From Halorussus rarus (GTDB lineage Archaea > Halobacteriota > Halobacteria > Halobacteriales > Haladaptataceae): 64,000 bases of DNA. The stretch is from contig NZ_QPMJ01000001.1 of NCBI RefSeq assembly GCF_003369835.1, positions 1,359,589 through 1,423,588 of the forward strand, written 5' to 3'. Below, one piece after another: positions 16,521 through 24,958 of this stretch. The notes under the pieces are model-generated. The model saw nothing but the letters and a program-made list of their open reading frames with translations, searched no databases and was not told where the DNA came from. The position numbers and the translations under genes were made by a program. Position 1 is the stretch's first letter. Each line of letters begins with the position of its first letter.

Positions 16521-17539
16521 TGCGATACCCCCGGGGACCGCGCGCTCCGCTCGGCCCCGGCGTCCCCATCGTCCGCGTCGGCCTCGGGGTCGTACTCCTC
16601 GCCGGTGATCGCGAGGAACACGTCGTCGAGCGTCGGGCTCCGGACGTTGAACCCGACGATGGTGAGGCCGGCGTCCCGGAGCGCGACCAGCAGGTCGGTG
16701 CCGTGCCGACGGGCCTCCGAGGACGTGACGAGGATGCCGTCGTCGGTCGGCTCGACCGCCTCCTCGTCGTCGACGAGGCGGGACTCGACGGCGATGTCGC
16801 GGGCGCGCTCGACGTCCTCGTCCGTGGGCTCGTCGAGTTCGATCTCGAGGACGTCTCCGCCGACCTGCGACTTGAGCTCGCTCGGCGACCCGGTGATCGC
16901 GATTTCGCCGTCCTTGATGACGCTGATGCGCTCGCAGAGGTGGTCGGCCTCCTCGAGGTACTGGGTGGTGAGGAAGATGGTCGTCCCCCGGTCGTTGATG
17001 CGCTCGAAGTAGTCCCAGAGCCGGTTGCGCGCCTTCGGGTCGAGCCCGGTCGTGGGCTCGTCGAGGAACACGACGGGCGGCTCGTGGGCCAGCGCGGTGG
17101 CGACGTCGAGGCGCTTCTTCATCCCGCCGGAGAAGCCCTTGGCCTGCTTGTCGGCGACGTCCGCGAGGTCGACGAGGTCCAGCAGGCGGTCGATGCGGTC
17201 GCCCCGCTCGCCCCGGGGAACTCCGTAGGCGCCGCACGCGAACTCGATGTTCTCGCGCGCGGTGAGCTCGGGGTCGATGCTCGTCTCCTGGGCCATGTAC
17301 CCGATCGACTCCCTGACCGCCCGGGGCTCGTCCTCGACGTCGTACCCGTTGACGGTCACGCTCCCCTCGGTCGGGTGCAACAGCGTCACGAGCATCTTTA
17401 TCGTCGTGGTCTTTCCCGCGCCGTTCGCGCCGAGGAAGCCGAAGAACTCGCCCTCGGGGATGGAGAACGAGACGTCCCTGACGGCCTCCGTCCCGTCGGC
17501 GTACGTCAGCGCGAGGTGCTGAGCGTCGATTGCGTTCAC
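16517..17539 (-). CDS. ABC exporter ATPase (DrrA-like)
   Basis: The 340-residue ATPase has a Walker A at about 37-45 (GANGAGKTT), the signature FSGGMKKRLD, Walker B VVFLDEPTTGLD and the switch region TTQYLEEADHL. Its C-terminal about 100 residues form the DUF4162-like extension common in DrrA proteins. I chose the GTG at 17539 (MNAIDAQHL) rather than an ATG at 17593. The latter would place the coding start upstream of a TATA-like box and inside the operator, and its 18 extra residues (rich in Phe, Leu and Trp) are not conserved. Confidence 0.87.
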   Translation of the reverse strand: MNAIDAQHLALTYADGTEAVRDVSFSIPEGEFFGFLGANGAGKTTTIKMLVTLLHPTEGSVTVNGYDVEDEPRAVRESIGYMAQETSIDPELTARENIEFACGAYGVPRGERGDRIDRLLDLVDLADVADKQAKGFSGGMKKRLDVATALAHEPPVVFLDEPTTGLDPKARNRLWDYFERINDRGTTIFLTTQYLEEADHLCERISVIKDGEIAITGSPSELKSQVGGDVLEIELDEPTDEDVERARDIAVESRLVDDEEAVEPTDDGILVTSSEARRHGTDLLVALRDAGLTIVGFNVRSPTLDDVFLAITGEEYDPEADADDGDAGAERSARSPGVSQ

Positions 17540-17573
17540 AGTACCGAAGAGCAGACTGACCCACAAATACCTT

Positions 17574-17589
17574 TTGAATGAACATTCAA
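17574..17589. promoter_or_regulatory. TetR operator at the ABC exporter promoter
   Basis: The sequence TTGAATG-AA-CATTCAA has perfect 7-bp arms with a 2-bp spacer. It abuts the minus-strand TATA-like GGTATTTG (about 17562-17570), which lies 25-30 bp before the exporter start. The half-site TTGAAT is the same as in the palindrome at the tetR start, so one repressor can plausibly bind both. Confidence 0.7.
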
Positions 17590-17662
17590 TCATACGTCGT
17601 CGAGCGGTCTGCGACCCACTGACGGCCGCTTCGGGACGAGCGGATGCGAACCCCTAAATGCC

Positions 17663-17682
17663 GTGATTGAATATTCAATCAC
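17663..17682. promoter_or_regulatory. Perfect 20-bp palindrome at the tetR start (autoregulatory operator)
   Basis: GTGATTGAATATTCAATCAC is a perfect palindrome that ends immediately before the ATG at 17683. A TATA-like CTAAATG lies at 17654-17660, so the transcript would be leaderless and the operator would cover its start. Binding here would block tetR transcription. Confidence 0.8.
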
Positions 17683-18303
17683 ATGCCGCCGGCCCACCTC
17701 TTCGAGGACGCCCCCGACGACACCCGGACCGCCATCATGAAGGCGACGTTCCTCGCCCTCTGCGAGCACGGCTACGCCAACCTCACCATCCAGCGCATCG
17801 GCGACGAGTTCGCGAAGAGCAAGTCGCTGCTCTACCACCACTACGACGGCAAGGACGAACTGCTCGTGGAGTTCCTGGAGTACATGCTGGAGGACTTCCA
17901 GGCCAACGTCCCGAGGGAGGATCACGACGACCCGGAGGAGCACCTCCGGACGATGCTCGACCAGATCCTCGACCCGGCGATCGAGGACGAGCACTACGAG
18001 TTCACGGGCGCGATGATGGAACTCCGGGCGCAGGCGTCCCACGACGAGGCCTACCGCGACCACTTCACCCGGACCGACCGGTACCTCCGCGAGAAGATCG
18101 CCGACGTCGTCCGGGACGGCGTCGACCGAGGCGTCTTCCGCGAGGTCGACCCCGAACGGACCGCCGCGCTCCTGGTGACGACCGTCAACGGGTCGATGCT
18201 CGGCCGGGTCACCACCGACGACGACGCCGAGGTGCTCCGGGCGACCCGGCGCGAACTCGACGACTACATCGACGCCCACCTGCTGGCGGACGACGCTCGC
18301 TGA
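17683..18303 (+). CDS. TetR-family repressor of the adjacent ABC exporter
   Basis: This 206-residue regulator has a TetR DNA-binding domain at about 15-62: TIQRIGDEFAKSKSLLYHHY holds the recognition helix and ends in the typical HHY/F turn. The ligand domain is helical (about 70-200). It is transcribed away from the exporter genes, and two sites with the same TTGAAT half-site sit in the 143-bp intergenic space. Haloarchaeal drug exporters often use this layout. The inducer is probably an export substrate and is unknown. Confidence 0.9.
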   Translation: MPPAHLFEDAPDDTRTAIMKATFLALCEHGYANLTIQRIGDEFAKSKSLLYHHYDGKDELLVEFLEYMLEDFQANVPREDHDDPEEHLRTMLDQILDPAIEDEHYEFTGAMMELRAQASHDEAYRDHFTRTDRYLREKIADVVRDGVDRGVFREVDPERTAALLVTTVNGSMLGRVTTDDDAEVLRATRRELDDYIDAHLLADDAR

Positions 18304-18623
18304 CGCCCCCGATTCCGTCGAAGTCGAGCGCCGGGACGAGAACGCCCCGCGACGTGCCAATCCGTTCCCCCATTTTCGGAATTCACCTCGCTCGACGCCC
18401 TACCGACGTCCGAACGGAGACGACGCTCCCGGTCCGCGGGCTCGACGACGAGGGTCCGGGCGACATCGTGGGCGCGGTCTCGACCGAGCCGGCGCCCGCC
18501 GCGTTCGTCGACTGCGTCCGGGAGAACGGGCCTGAGCGCGACCTGTAGGACCGTCCCCTCTCCCGGGGTCGACTTCCCATCGATACCCCGACAGTTTTCT
18601 CGGTCGACCGCGTACCCCACCGC
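18304..18623. other. 320-bp intergenic stretch after tetR
   Basis: No convincing gene is visible. A plus-strand open frame ending at TAG 18546-18548 encodes TETTLPVRGLDDEGPGDIVG and a short further tail. It lacks a good start and I could not match it to a family, so it may be a decayed C-terminus or chance. The last 25 bp hold the promoter of the next gene. Confidence 0.4.
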
Positions 18624-19673
18624 ATGTCGTGGCTCGCGGTGGCGGCGCTGGACGACGCGCTCGATGCGACGAAGGAGCTGTTGTTACCGGTGGACGCCCG
18701 CCAGTGGCTCACGCTCGCGGTCGTCGTCTTCTTCCTGGGCACCGGTGGCGGCGGCGGGGGCTCGGCGTCGGCCGGGAGTTCGACCAGCGCGTCGTCGGGC
18801 GGGAGCGGCGACCTGCCCGTCCCGCCCGGTGTCGAGCCGGACCTGCCGTTCACCTTCCAGGAGGTGCTGCCCGTGCTCGCGGTCGCCGTCGCGCTCGCGC
18901 TGGTCGTGGGCCTGCTGTACGCGCTGGTCGGGTCGACGATGGAGTTCGTGTTCGTGGAGTCGCTCCGCCGCCGGCGCGTCGGCATCCGCCGGTACGCCAG
19001 CCAGCACTTCGGGCGGGCCGTGCGGCTGTTCGCGTTCCGGGCCCTGCTGGGGCTGGTCGTCGCGGTGCCCGCGCTCGGACTGGTGCTCGGCGCGGTGTCG
19101 CTCGCGACCGCCGGCCAGGGGGTCGGCGACGGCCTGGTCCTGCTACTGGTACCCCTGCTGGTCGTCGCGGGCGTCCTCGTCGCCTTGGTCGACGGGTTCA
19201 CGGTCAACTTCGTCGTCCCGGTGATGGTCCTCCGGAACGTCGGCGTCGTCGAGGGGTGGCGGCAGTTCCGGCCCGCGCTGACCGACCACCTCGACGAGTT
19301 CGGCGTCTACCTCCTCGTCCGGATCGGCCTCTCGTTCCTCGCGGGCGCGCTGGCCTCGATGGCCGGCGCCGTCGTCGGCGTGCTGCTCGCGGTGCCGCTC
19401 GCGATACTGGGACTCGTGTCGGTCCCCCTGCTCGGCGGTCCGGAGGCGGTCCTGGCGAACCCGGCCGCGCTGGCGGTCGGCGTCGGCGCCCTGCTCGTCT
19501 ACGTCGCGCTCGTGACCGCCGCCATCGCGGTGGCGTTCGTGCCGGTCCAGACGTTCCTCCGGTACCACTCGCTGTTCGTCCTCGGCGACGTCGAGCCGGA
19601 CCTCGACCTGATTCCCGAGCTCCGGCGAGACGTGCGCGAGGGCGGGAGCTCGGGGACCAGTCGGTTCCGGTAG
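18624..19673 (+). CDS. Haloarchaeal polytopic membrane protein (DUF7544-like)
   Basis: The 349-residue protein has a first helix (about 27-39), then a Gly/Ser-rich external loop (about 40-75). Six or so further helices lie between about 78 and 320, and a short charged C-terminal tail follows. MSWLAVAALDDALDATKELL and the polar WRQFRPALTDHLDEFG motif between helices resemble proteins annotated as DUF7544 in haloarchaea. No transport or catalytic motif is recognisable. The gene is monocistronic and followed by a convergent DUF gene 64 bp away. Confidence 0.65.
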   Translation: MSWLAVAALDDALDATKELLLPVDARQWLTLAVVVFFLGTGGGGGGSASAGSSTSASSGGSGDLPVPPGVEPDLPFTFQEVLPVLAVAVALALVVGLLYALVGSTMEFVFVESLRRRRVGIRRYASQHFGRAVRLFAFRALLGLVVAVPALGLVLGAVSLATAGQGVGDGLVLLLVPLLVVAGVLVALVDGFTVNFVVPVMVLRNVGVVEGWRQFRPALTDHLDEFGVYLLVRIGLSFLAGALASMAGAVVGVLLAVPLAILGLVSVPLLGGPEAVLANPAALAVGVGALLVYVALVTAAIAVAFVPVQTFLRYHSLFVLGDVEPDLDLIPELRRDVREGGSSGTSRFR

Positions 19674-19737
19674 GTAGGCTTCGAGAGCCGTCGACGATGG
19701 GGGCTCGTAGCAGGAGTCCCGGCGGGCGGCCCGGCCC

Positions 19738-20166
19738 TCAGCGTTTCAGCTTCGCGCGGAGCTGCCGGGTGACGGCGTCGTCGTCGAGGAGTTCGCCGTC
19801 CCGACGGACGTGGACCACCGGCGCGTCGTCCATCCGGAGCCACTCGCCGTCGCCCTCGCCCGAGACGGTCACCGATCCCGAGGATCTGCCGAGACATTCG
19901 GACGCGCCGTCGAGAGTCAGCGGGTCGGCGCCGACCTCGGACGCGACGATGGGGATGGCCTCGAGGTGCGGGTCGACCTCGCGCAGCACCTCGCGGTACT
20001 CGCGGACGAGTCCGACAGCGGTCTCGGCCGCGTCGGCGGAGGGGAACGAGGCGCCGCGGACGGGCACGGGGCGCTTGTCCGAGAGCGGACAGACGACCGC
20101 GAAGTCGCCGTCGGGGTCGGTCAGCTCGTCGATCCGGCTGCGGAGGGGTTCAAGGCGGTCCGGCAT
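19738..20166 (-). CDS. Haloarchaeal DUF7552-like protein, copy 2
   Basis: This 142-residue soluble acidic protein closely parallels the protein at 21079-21525. Shared landmarks are the DGDF start strand, RGASFPSADAAETA, the SVTVSGEGDGEWLRMDDAP segment and the VVHVRRDGELLDDDAV end. It is the third gene of a minus-strand unit and starts 100 bp after the DUF7260-like gene. No catalytic motif is visible. The DUF7552 assignment is from memory of haloarchaeal annotations. If the unit is one transcript, it is controlled by the two iron-box-like repeats upstream of its first gene. Confidence 0.6.
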   Translation of the reverse strand: MPDRLEPLRSRIDELTDPDGDFAVVCPLSDKRPVPVRGASFPSADAAETAVGLVREYREVLREVDPHLEAIPIVASEVGADPLTLDGASECLGRSSGSVTVSGEGDGEWLRMDDAPVVHVRRDGELLDDDAVTRQLRAKLKR

Positions 20167-20266
20167 GGCGGTTCGGGTGCGACACTGCCGACCAGCAGCT
20201 AAGAGGTTTCGGAATCGGCATCGGCCGCGATACTGACAGGAACGTCCGACCCGACGTTCGTCCCGT

Positions 20267-21082
20267 TCAGACCCGCGAGCAGAGGTGGTCGCGGACCGCG
20301 CGCTGGCAGTCGGCGAGGACCGCGTCGAGCCGGGCGAGGTCCGCCAGCCCCGGGTGGTCGTCCGGGAGGTCGACGTAGAGGTGATCGAGCAGCTCCGACT
20401 GGCGGATTCCGGTCAACCCGTCGTGGCGCGCGCCGCGGATCGCGGCCTGGCGGTCGGCCGCGAGCCGGTCGCACGTCGCCCGGAGTTCGGCGAGCCGGTC
20501 GTGGCGCTCGCGCAGCTCCTCGAAGCCCAGCTGGAGCAGCGGCGTCTCGTCGGCGCCGACTACTTCGTCGACGATCCGCTCGAGCTCGTCGCCCAGTTCG
20601 GCCAGCCGCTCGCGCTCGGACTCGATGGCGTCCGCGAGCAGCCGGCACTCCCGGCGCCGCTGCTCGGCCCGCGAGACCAGCTGGGACTTCAGCCCCGGCG
20701 TGAGCCCGCCCGCCGCCGGCGAGAGCGCGGTCGTCAGCTCCGGCGACAGCTCGTCGGCCATCGCCTGCTGGAGCGACTCGGGTTCGGCGTAGGGCACCAC
20801 CGTCTCGCGGAACGCCTCGCGGACGCTCTCGGCGGCGCCGGCCGACCGCGCCGGCGTCCCGGACGCGACGACGGCGGTCTCGGTCGCCCTCGCGGCCGCC
20901 GTGTTCGCGGTCCCGGCCTGCCGGCCGGCCTCGGCGGACACGCCGGCCACCCGGTCGCCGAACGCGTCGAAGGCCTCGACCTTCTCCTCGATCCGGTCGC
21001 GCTCGGCCGCCGCCCGCTCGACCGCCTCGGGCGTCCGCAGGTCGACCACCCCCTCGGCGGCCGCCGGGACGTCGACGGTCAT
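20267..21082 (-). CDS. DUF7260-like coiled-coil protein
   Basis: This 271-residue, Arg/Glu/Ala-rich protein is almost entirely helical, with long amphipathic segments (about 20-60 and 140-260) that predict coiled coils. No TM helix or catalytic motif is seen. ATG 21082 overlaps the stop of the preceding gene (ATGA), which supports translational coupling. It resembles haloarchaeal DUF7260 proteins, which co-occur with the small DUF next to it. A structural or scaffolding role is a guess. Placement behind iron-box-like repeats suggests it is made under iron limitation. Confidence 0.6.
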   Translation of the reverse strand: MTVDVPAAAEGVVDLRTPEAVERAAAERDRIEEKVEAFDAFGDRVAGVSAEAGRQAGTANTAAARATETAVVASGTPARSAGAAESVREAFRETVVPYAEPESLQQAMADELSPELTTALSPAAGGLTPGLKSQLVSRAEQRRRECRLLADAIESERERLAELGDELERIVDEVVGADETPLLQLGFEELRERHDRLAELRATCDRLAADRQAAIRGARHDGLTGIRQSELLDHLYVDLPDDHPGLADLARLDAVLADCQRAVRDHLCSRV

Positions 21083-21525
21083 AGCTTCGAGTCGAGCTGG
21101 CGCTCGACCGCGTCGTCCGGGAGCGGTTCGCCGTTCCGGCGGACGTGGACCAGCGGGGCGTTGTCCATCCGGAGCCACTCGCGCTCGCCGGCGCCCGAGA
21201 GGGTCACCGACCGGGAGGTCCGGGGCAGCCCGTTCGCGCGCTGGCCCGCCGCCCGCTCCCGGGTCGAGACCAGGGTGAGCGGGTCGCCCGAGCGCTCGTA
21301 CACCGAGAGGCAGTACTCGGGGAGGGAGGGGTCCGATTCCCGGAGCGTCTCGCGGTAGGTCCGGGCGAGGGCGGCGGCCTCGCGCGCGGCGTCCTCGGTC
21401 GGGAACCGCCTGCCGGTCAGCGGCGCAGGGCACTCGTCGGTCTCGGCGCACGCGACGTAGAAGTCGCCGTCGTCGTCGGCTAGCTCGCCGATGTTCCGGC
21501 GGATGGTTTCGAGGGCGTCGACCAT
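21079..21525 (-). CDS. Haloarchaeal DUF7552-like protein, copy 1
   Basis: This 148-residue soluble protein is the first gene of the unit. It shares the LADDDGDFYVACAETDECP start, RRFPTEDAAREAAALARTYR helix, VTLSGAGEREWLRMDNAP and VHVRRNGEPLPDDAV landmarks with the protein at 19738-20166, so the pair arose by duplication. ATG at 21525 lies 4 bp from a perfect TTAGGC-TG-GCCTAA repeat. Leaderless transcription is likely. Function is unknown, and the upstream boxes give the only clue. Confidence 0.65.
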   Translation of the reverse strand: MVDALETIRRNIGELADDDGDFYVACAETDECPAPLTGRRFPTEDAAREAAALARTYRETLRESDPSLPEYCLSVYERSGDPLTLVSTRERAAGQRANGLPRTSRSVTLSGAGEREWLRMDNAPLVHVRRNGEPLPDDAVERQLDSKL

Positions 21526-21528
21526 GGT

Positions 21529-21562
21529 TTAGGCTGGCCTAATCTATGTTAGGTGGGCCTAA
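21529..21562 (-). promoter_or_regulatory. Tandem DtxR/SirR-like iron boxes and promoter
   Basis: TTAGGCTGGCCTAA (21529-21542, arms TTAGGC/GCCTAA) and TTAGGTGGGCCTAA (21549-21562, arms TTAGG/CCTAA) lie 20 bp apart centre to centre, so on the same DNA face. They match the TTAGG...CCTAA pattern bound by DtxR/IdeR/SirR iron-dependent repressors. One box covers the minus-strand TATA-like CTTTTAGG and the other the predicted transcript start next to ATG 21525. An iron-regulated promoter is inferred. Confidence 0.7.
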
Positions 21563-21648
21563 AAGAGGTTTCGGTCGGGGCGGTTCGGCCCGGGTGTTGC
21601 CGTCGCTATCGGAGGCGGTGACGCGGGCCGTAATCCGGGACGGCGCGG

Positions 21649-22041
21649 TCAGAACGGCGTGTACTCGTCGAGCAGCGCGACCAGCTCGGCCTTCTCGACC
21701 GCGCCTTCGAGGCGCTCGGCGCGCTCGCCGTCGGCGTACACGTCGAACGTCGGCGTTCCCTCGACCCCCTGCTCCAGCGCCAGCTTCTGGTGGTGGACGA
21801 CGTTCACCTTCGCCACCGCGGCGAACGTCTCGCGCGCGACCGACTCCACGACCGGGTGGAGGCGCTGGCCGGCCCCGCGGTCGGCGTAGTAGTGGACCAG
21901 CACGACCTCGTGGGCCGCCACGGTCTGCTCGAAGTTCGTCGAGCCGTCGACGTAGACCGGCGCCGGGGGCGCGCCGAGGCCCTGCTCCCGCATGAGCTCG
22001 CGCTTCTTCTTCTCCCGGACCGATTCGAACTCCTCGTCCAT
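21649..22041 (-). CDS. Thioredoxin-fold protein lacking the CxxC motif
   Basis: This 130-residue protein has the thioredoxin order of strands: EVVLVHYYADRGAGQRLHP, then VAKVNVVHH, the cis-proline region EGTPTFDVYADG and a final helix. The active-site WCGPC is replaced by RGAGQ and no cysteine is present anywhere, so it cannot be a disulfide oxidoreductase. An N-terminal extension of about 25 residues (REKKKRELMREQ) is charged and helical. Haloarchaeal relatives with the same extension usually retain cysteines, as far as I recall. A binding or chaperone role is possible. Confidence 0.75.
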   Translation of the reverse strand: MDEEFESVREKKKRELMREQGLGAPPAPVYVDGSTNFEQTVAAHEVVLVHYYADRGAGQRLHPVVESVARETFAAVAKVNVVHHQKLALEQGVEGTPTFDVYADGERAERLEGAVEKAELVALLDEYTPF

Positions 22042-22161
22042 CGGTGTTCGGGGGTTGTGAAGGGGGTGACTTAGTTCTGCGGTCCGCTTCTCAGCCCCGA
22101 TAATCCGTCGCTGACCAGCAGCACCGCGCGGACCGTGCTCGCAGACGGCCGACCGCGCCTG

Positions 22162-24582
22162 TCAGTCCTGACGGTGCTTCGCTCGGTCCCTGCTGGCGCT
22201 CGAATCGCCGTCAGTTCCGGTCAGTTCCTCCAGCAGGAACTGCGCCTGCTCCTTGTCCAGCGGATCGTTGGCGTTCCCGCAGTGCGGCGACTGGACGCAG
22301 GCCGGACAGCCGCCGGTCGACTCGCAGTCGCAGGCCGCGATCATCTCGGCCGTGTTGGCCATCAGGGCCTCGACCGTCTCGTAGCCCTCCCGGACCAGGC
22401 CGACGCCGCCGGGGTAGCCGTCGTAGATGAAGATCGTGCTCCGTCCCGTGTGGGGGTGCAGCGGCGTCGACAGGCCGCCGATGTCGCCGCGGTCGCAGAG
22501 CAGTTCGAGCGGGAACAGCGAGATCATCCCGTGCTCGGCGGCGTGGATGCCGCCGTCGAAGTCCCCGGCCTCGCGCATCGCGCTCTCGACGTCACCGGGC
22601 ACCGTGAAGTACAGCGCCTTCGTCCGGAGCGACAGCTCCGGGAGGTCCAGTGACTCGCGGGCCAGCGTCTCGCCCGACCGGTCGCGGCGCTCGAAGCCGG
22701 TGATCTGCTTGCGCATCGTCACGTCGGCGAACCGGACCGGCACGTCATCGCGGGTCGAGAGCCGCTTCTCCCGGAGGTCCTCCTCCACGGTGATCTGCTT
22801 CTCGTGGAGCACCCTGGTGTGGTAGTCGGCCCACGTCGGCGAGAGTTCGGCCACCTCCTTGCCGAGGTCGAGGTCGACCACCTCGTAGGACTGGCCCTGG
22901 TGGTGGTAGATGGCGCCCGGGTGGGCGTCGGTCAGCGCGTCCTCGAAGGGGAGGCTGGCGATGGTCTCGCCGTTGGAGCGTCCGCCTGAACTCTGTGAAG
23001 GTGGGCTCGAAGCGGCTCTGCCGCTTCGGCGGTCGACCAGGTTCACCTCGCGGTCGTCGATGGACCGCAGGCTCATCTCGTGCTGGGGACTCCCGTCACC
23101 GTCGTAGGTCCAGCGGACTCCCCCGGAGGTGGTCCGGCGCTCCAGCAGTCCCCGTTCTTCGAGGTTGGCGACCAGATCCGGAAACGTCGCCCCGAAGTAC
23201 TCCTCGTCGTCGGGCGAGAGCCACGTCTCGCGGGCGGCCGACAGCACGTGGTCCGGCAGCAGCTGGTCGTTCGCCGGGTTGACGACCGCGCGCTCGGGGT
23301 TGCCTTCGAAGAGGTCCCCGGGGTTGGCCATCAAATACTGGTCGAGCTGGTCTTCACCGGCCACGAGCGCGACGAGGCTCGGATCGTCGCCCCGGCCCGC
23401 GCGGCCGGCCTGCTGGAACGCCGCCATCCGCGTGCCTGGGTAGCCGTCGAGCAACACGGCGTCGAGGCCGCCGATGTCGACGCCGAGCTCGAGCGCGTTG
23501 GTGCTCCAGACGCCCCGGACCTCGCCGTCGTTGAGTCCCTCCTCGATCTCCTTGCGCCGGTCGTTGCCGAGCGCGGCCTGGTACGCGGTCACGTCGGGCG
23601 CGAGGTCGCCCCGGCCGCGCTCGCGGAGCGCGCTGGCGCTCTCCATCGCCCACTGCTCGGCGGCCTGCCGGGCCCGGGTGAACGTCAGCGTCTGGTGGTC
23701 CTTCGAGACGAGGTCGGCGAACAGGCGCTTGGTCTCGGCGTGGTTCGACTTCCGGCGACCCGAGGTGCCCGCCTGCGGATTCTCGTACTCCGGCGGGTTC
23801 CAGAGCAGCCAGTGAGTCGGACCGGTGTCGCTCACGTCCTCGTCGATCAGTTCGTAGCTCGATTCGGCGGTTCCGGTCACGGTCGCGGCGTGCTCGACGG
23901 GGTTGCCGATGGTCGCCGAGCAGCAGACGAACTGGGGGTCGGCGTCGAATCGGTCGCAGACCCGTCGGAGTCGTCGGAGTACCAGCGCGACGTGACTGCC
24001 GAACACCCCCCGGTACTCGTGAACCTCGTCGAGCACGACCGTCTCGAGCCCGCCGAAGAACCAGTCCCAGAGCCGGTGGGCGTGGGGCAACAGCGCGTAG
24101 TGGAGCATGTCGGGATTCGTCAGGACCACCGTCGGCTGACGGTCCCTGACGGCCCGCTTCTCGCCCTTGTCGAGTCGTCCCGTGTACTGGGCGACCGAGA
24201 CCCGACTCCCGAATCCCAGGTCGCGTTCGAGTTCCGAGAGCGTCTCCTCCTGGTCGTTGATGAGCGCGTTCTGGGGCGCGACGTAGAGGGTCCGGCCGCC
24301 GTGGTCCATCGCACGCTCGAACGCCGGCACCGTGTACGCGAGGCTCTTCCCGCTCGCGGTCGGCGTGGCGAGGACGGCGTTCCGCCCCTCGCGGACCGCC
24401 TCGACCGCCTCGGCCTGGTGGCGGTAGAGCGCGTCGATGCCCCGCGATTCGAGCGCGCCCTCCAGTCGCGGCTCGAGGTCGATATCGCGGAAGTCGCCGT
24501 TCCGGCCGGGCAGCGTCCGGCGGGCCTCGACCTGCCCGTCGTAGTAGGGCCGACCCCGGAGCCAGTCGATAGTCTCGTCCAC
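22162..24582 (-). CDS. DEAD/DEAH helicase of the MrfA/YprA type with Zn-binding DUF1998 end
   Basis: This 806-residue superfamily-2 helicase has a Q-motif-like YRHQAEAV, Walker A ATPTASGKS (72-80), motif II LDEVHEYRG, motif III CCSATIG, and motif VI QQAGRAGRG. The C-terminal region carries a cysteine cluster CDCESTGGCPACVQSPHCGN, as in the DUF1998/MrfA family, which binds zinc and acts in bacterial DNA repair. The insert near 505-525 contains a low-complexity DRRSGRAASSPPSQSSGG loop that is not conserved in the family. It is monocistronic. A DNA-unwinding repair role is known for the family and inferred here. Confidence 0.87.
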   Translation of the reverse strand: MDETIDWLRGRPYYDGQVEARRTLPGRNGDFRDIDLEPRLEGALESRGIDALYRHQAEAVEAVREGRNAVLATPTASGKSLAYTVPAFERAMDHGGRTLYVAPQNALINDQEETLSELERDLGFGSRVSVAQYTGRLDKGEKRAVRDRQPTVVLTNPDMLHYALLPHAHRLWDWFFGGLETVVLDEVHEYRGVFGSHVALVLRRLRRVCDRFDADPQFVCCSATIGNPVEHAATVTGTAESSYELIDEDVSDTGPTHWLLWNPPEYENPQAGTSGRRKSNHAETKRLFADLVSKDHQTLTFTRARQAAEQWAMESASALRERGRGDLAPDVTAYQAALGNDRRKEIEEGLNDGEVRGVWSTNALELGVDIGGLDAVLLDGYPGTRMAAFQQAGRAGRGDDPSLVALVAGEDQLDQYLMANPGDLFEGNPERAVVNPANDQLLPDHVLSAARETWLSPDDEEYFGATFPDLVANLEERGLLERRTTSGGVRWTYDGDGSPQHEMSLRSIDDREVNLVDRRSGRAASSPPSQSSGGRSNGETIASLPFEDALTDAHPGAIYHHQGQSYEVVDLDLGKEVAELSPTWADYHTRVLHEKQITVEEDLREKRLSTRDDVPVRFADVTMRKQITGFERRDRSGETLARESLDLPELSLRTKALYFTVPGDVESAMREAGDFDGGIHAAEHGMISLFPLELLCDRGDIGGLSTPLHPHTGRSTIFIYDGYPGGVGLVREGYETVEALMANTAEMIAACDCESTGGCPACVQSPHCGNANDPLDKEQAQFLLEELTGTDGDSSASRDRAKHRQD

Positions 24583-24958
24583 GCCTCCGCGATAGGGTCG
24601 GGGTACCTAACCGCTTTCGCCGCGGAGCGAAAGTGAACGACCGGCGGCGAACGACGAGGCCGACGCGCCGAGCGCATAATCGAGACGGTCGCGACTCGCC
24701 TCCGAATGGGCGACAGGGCTCAGCGAGAACTTCTCCTGGCGAACAGACGGCACCTGCACCCATCTGCGCGAGGAGTCGTGCCGTGCTCCCGCTGTTCTCC
24801 TCGCGGCGAATCTCACGTCACGGCCGGGGTTGGTCGCGCCTTCGCATTTCAAGGTTCGTGCGGGGCCAGCGTCCGACCTCTCCGGCGCGGCGGCGTCGCG
24901 TTCGACCGAATTGGGATGTCACAAAACTTATCTTGGCGATTCTCTAATTTAGGTTCGA
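24583..24958. other. 376-bp divergent intergenic region
   Basis: No gene is seen between the helicase and the lipoprotein. The right end is AT-rich, with AAACTTATC at 24924-24932, 27-35 bp before the ATG at 24959. This is a TATA-like box for a leaderless lipoprotein transcript. The middle part (24600-24900) contains only long GC-rich frames without family matches. Confidence 0.45.

Noticed and set aside
17540..17593. Upstream ATG (17593) for the exporter ATPase
   Set aside because: The extra 18 residues overlap the TATA-like box and the TetR operator and are not part of the ABC domain; GTG 17539 is preferred.
18415..18548. Open frame encoding TETTLPVRGLDDEGPGDIVG and more, ending at 18548
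   Set aside because: There is no good start codon or ribosome site and no family match; it may be a decayed end, but I cannot support a gene.
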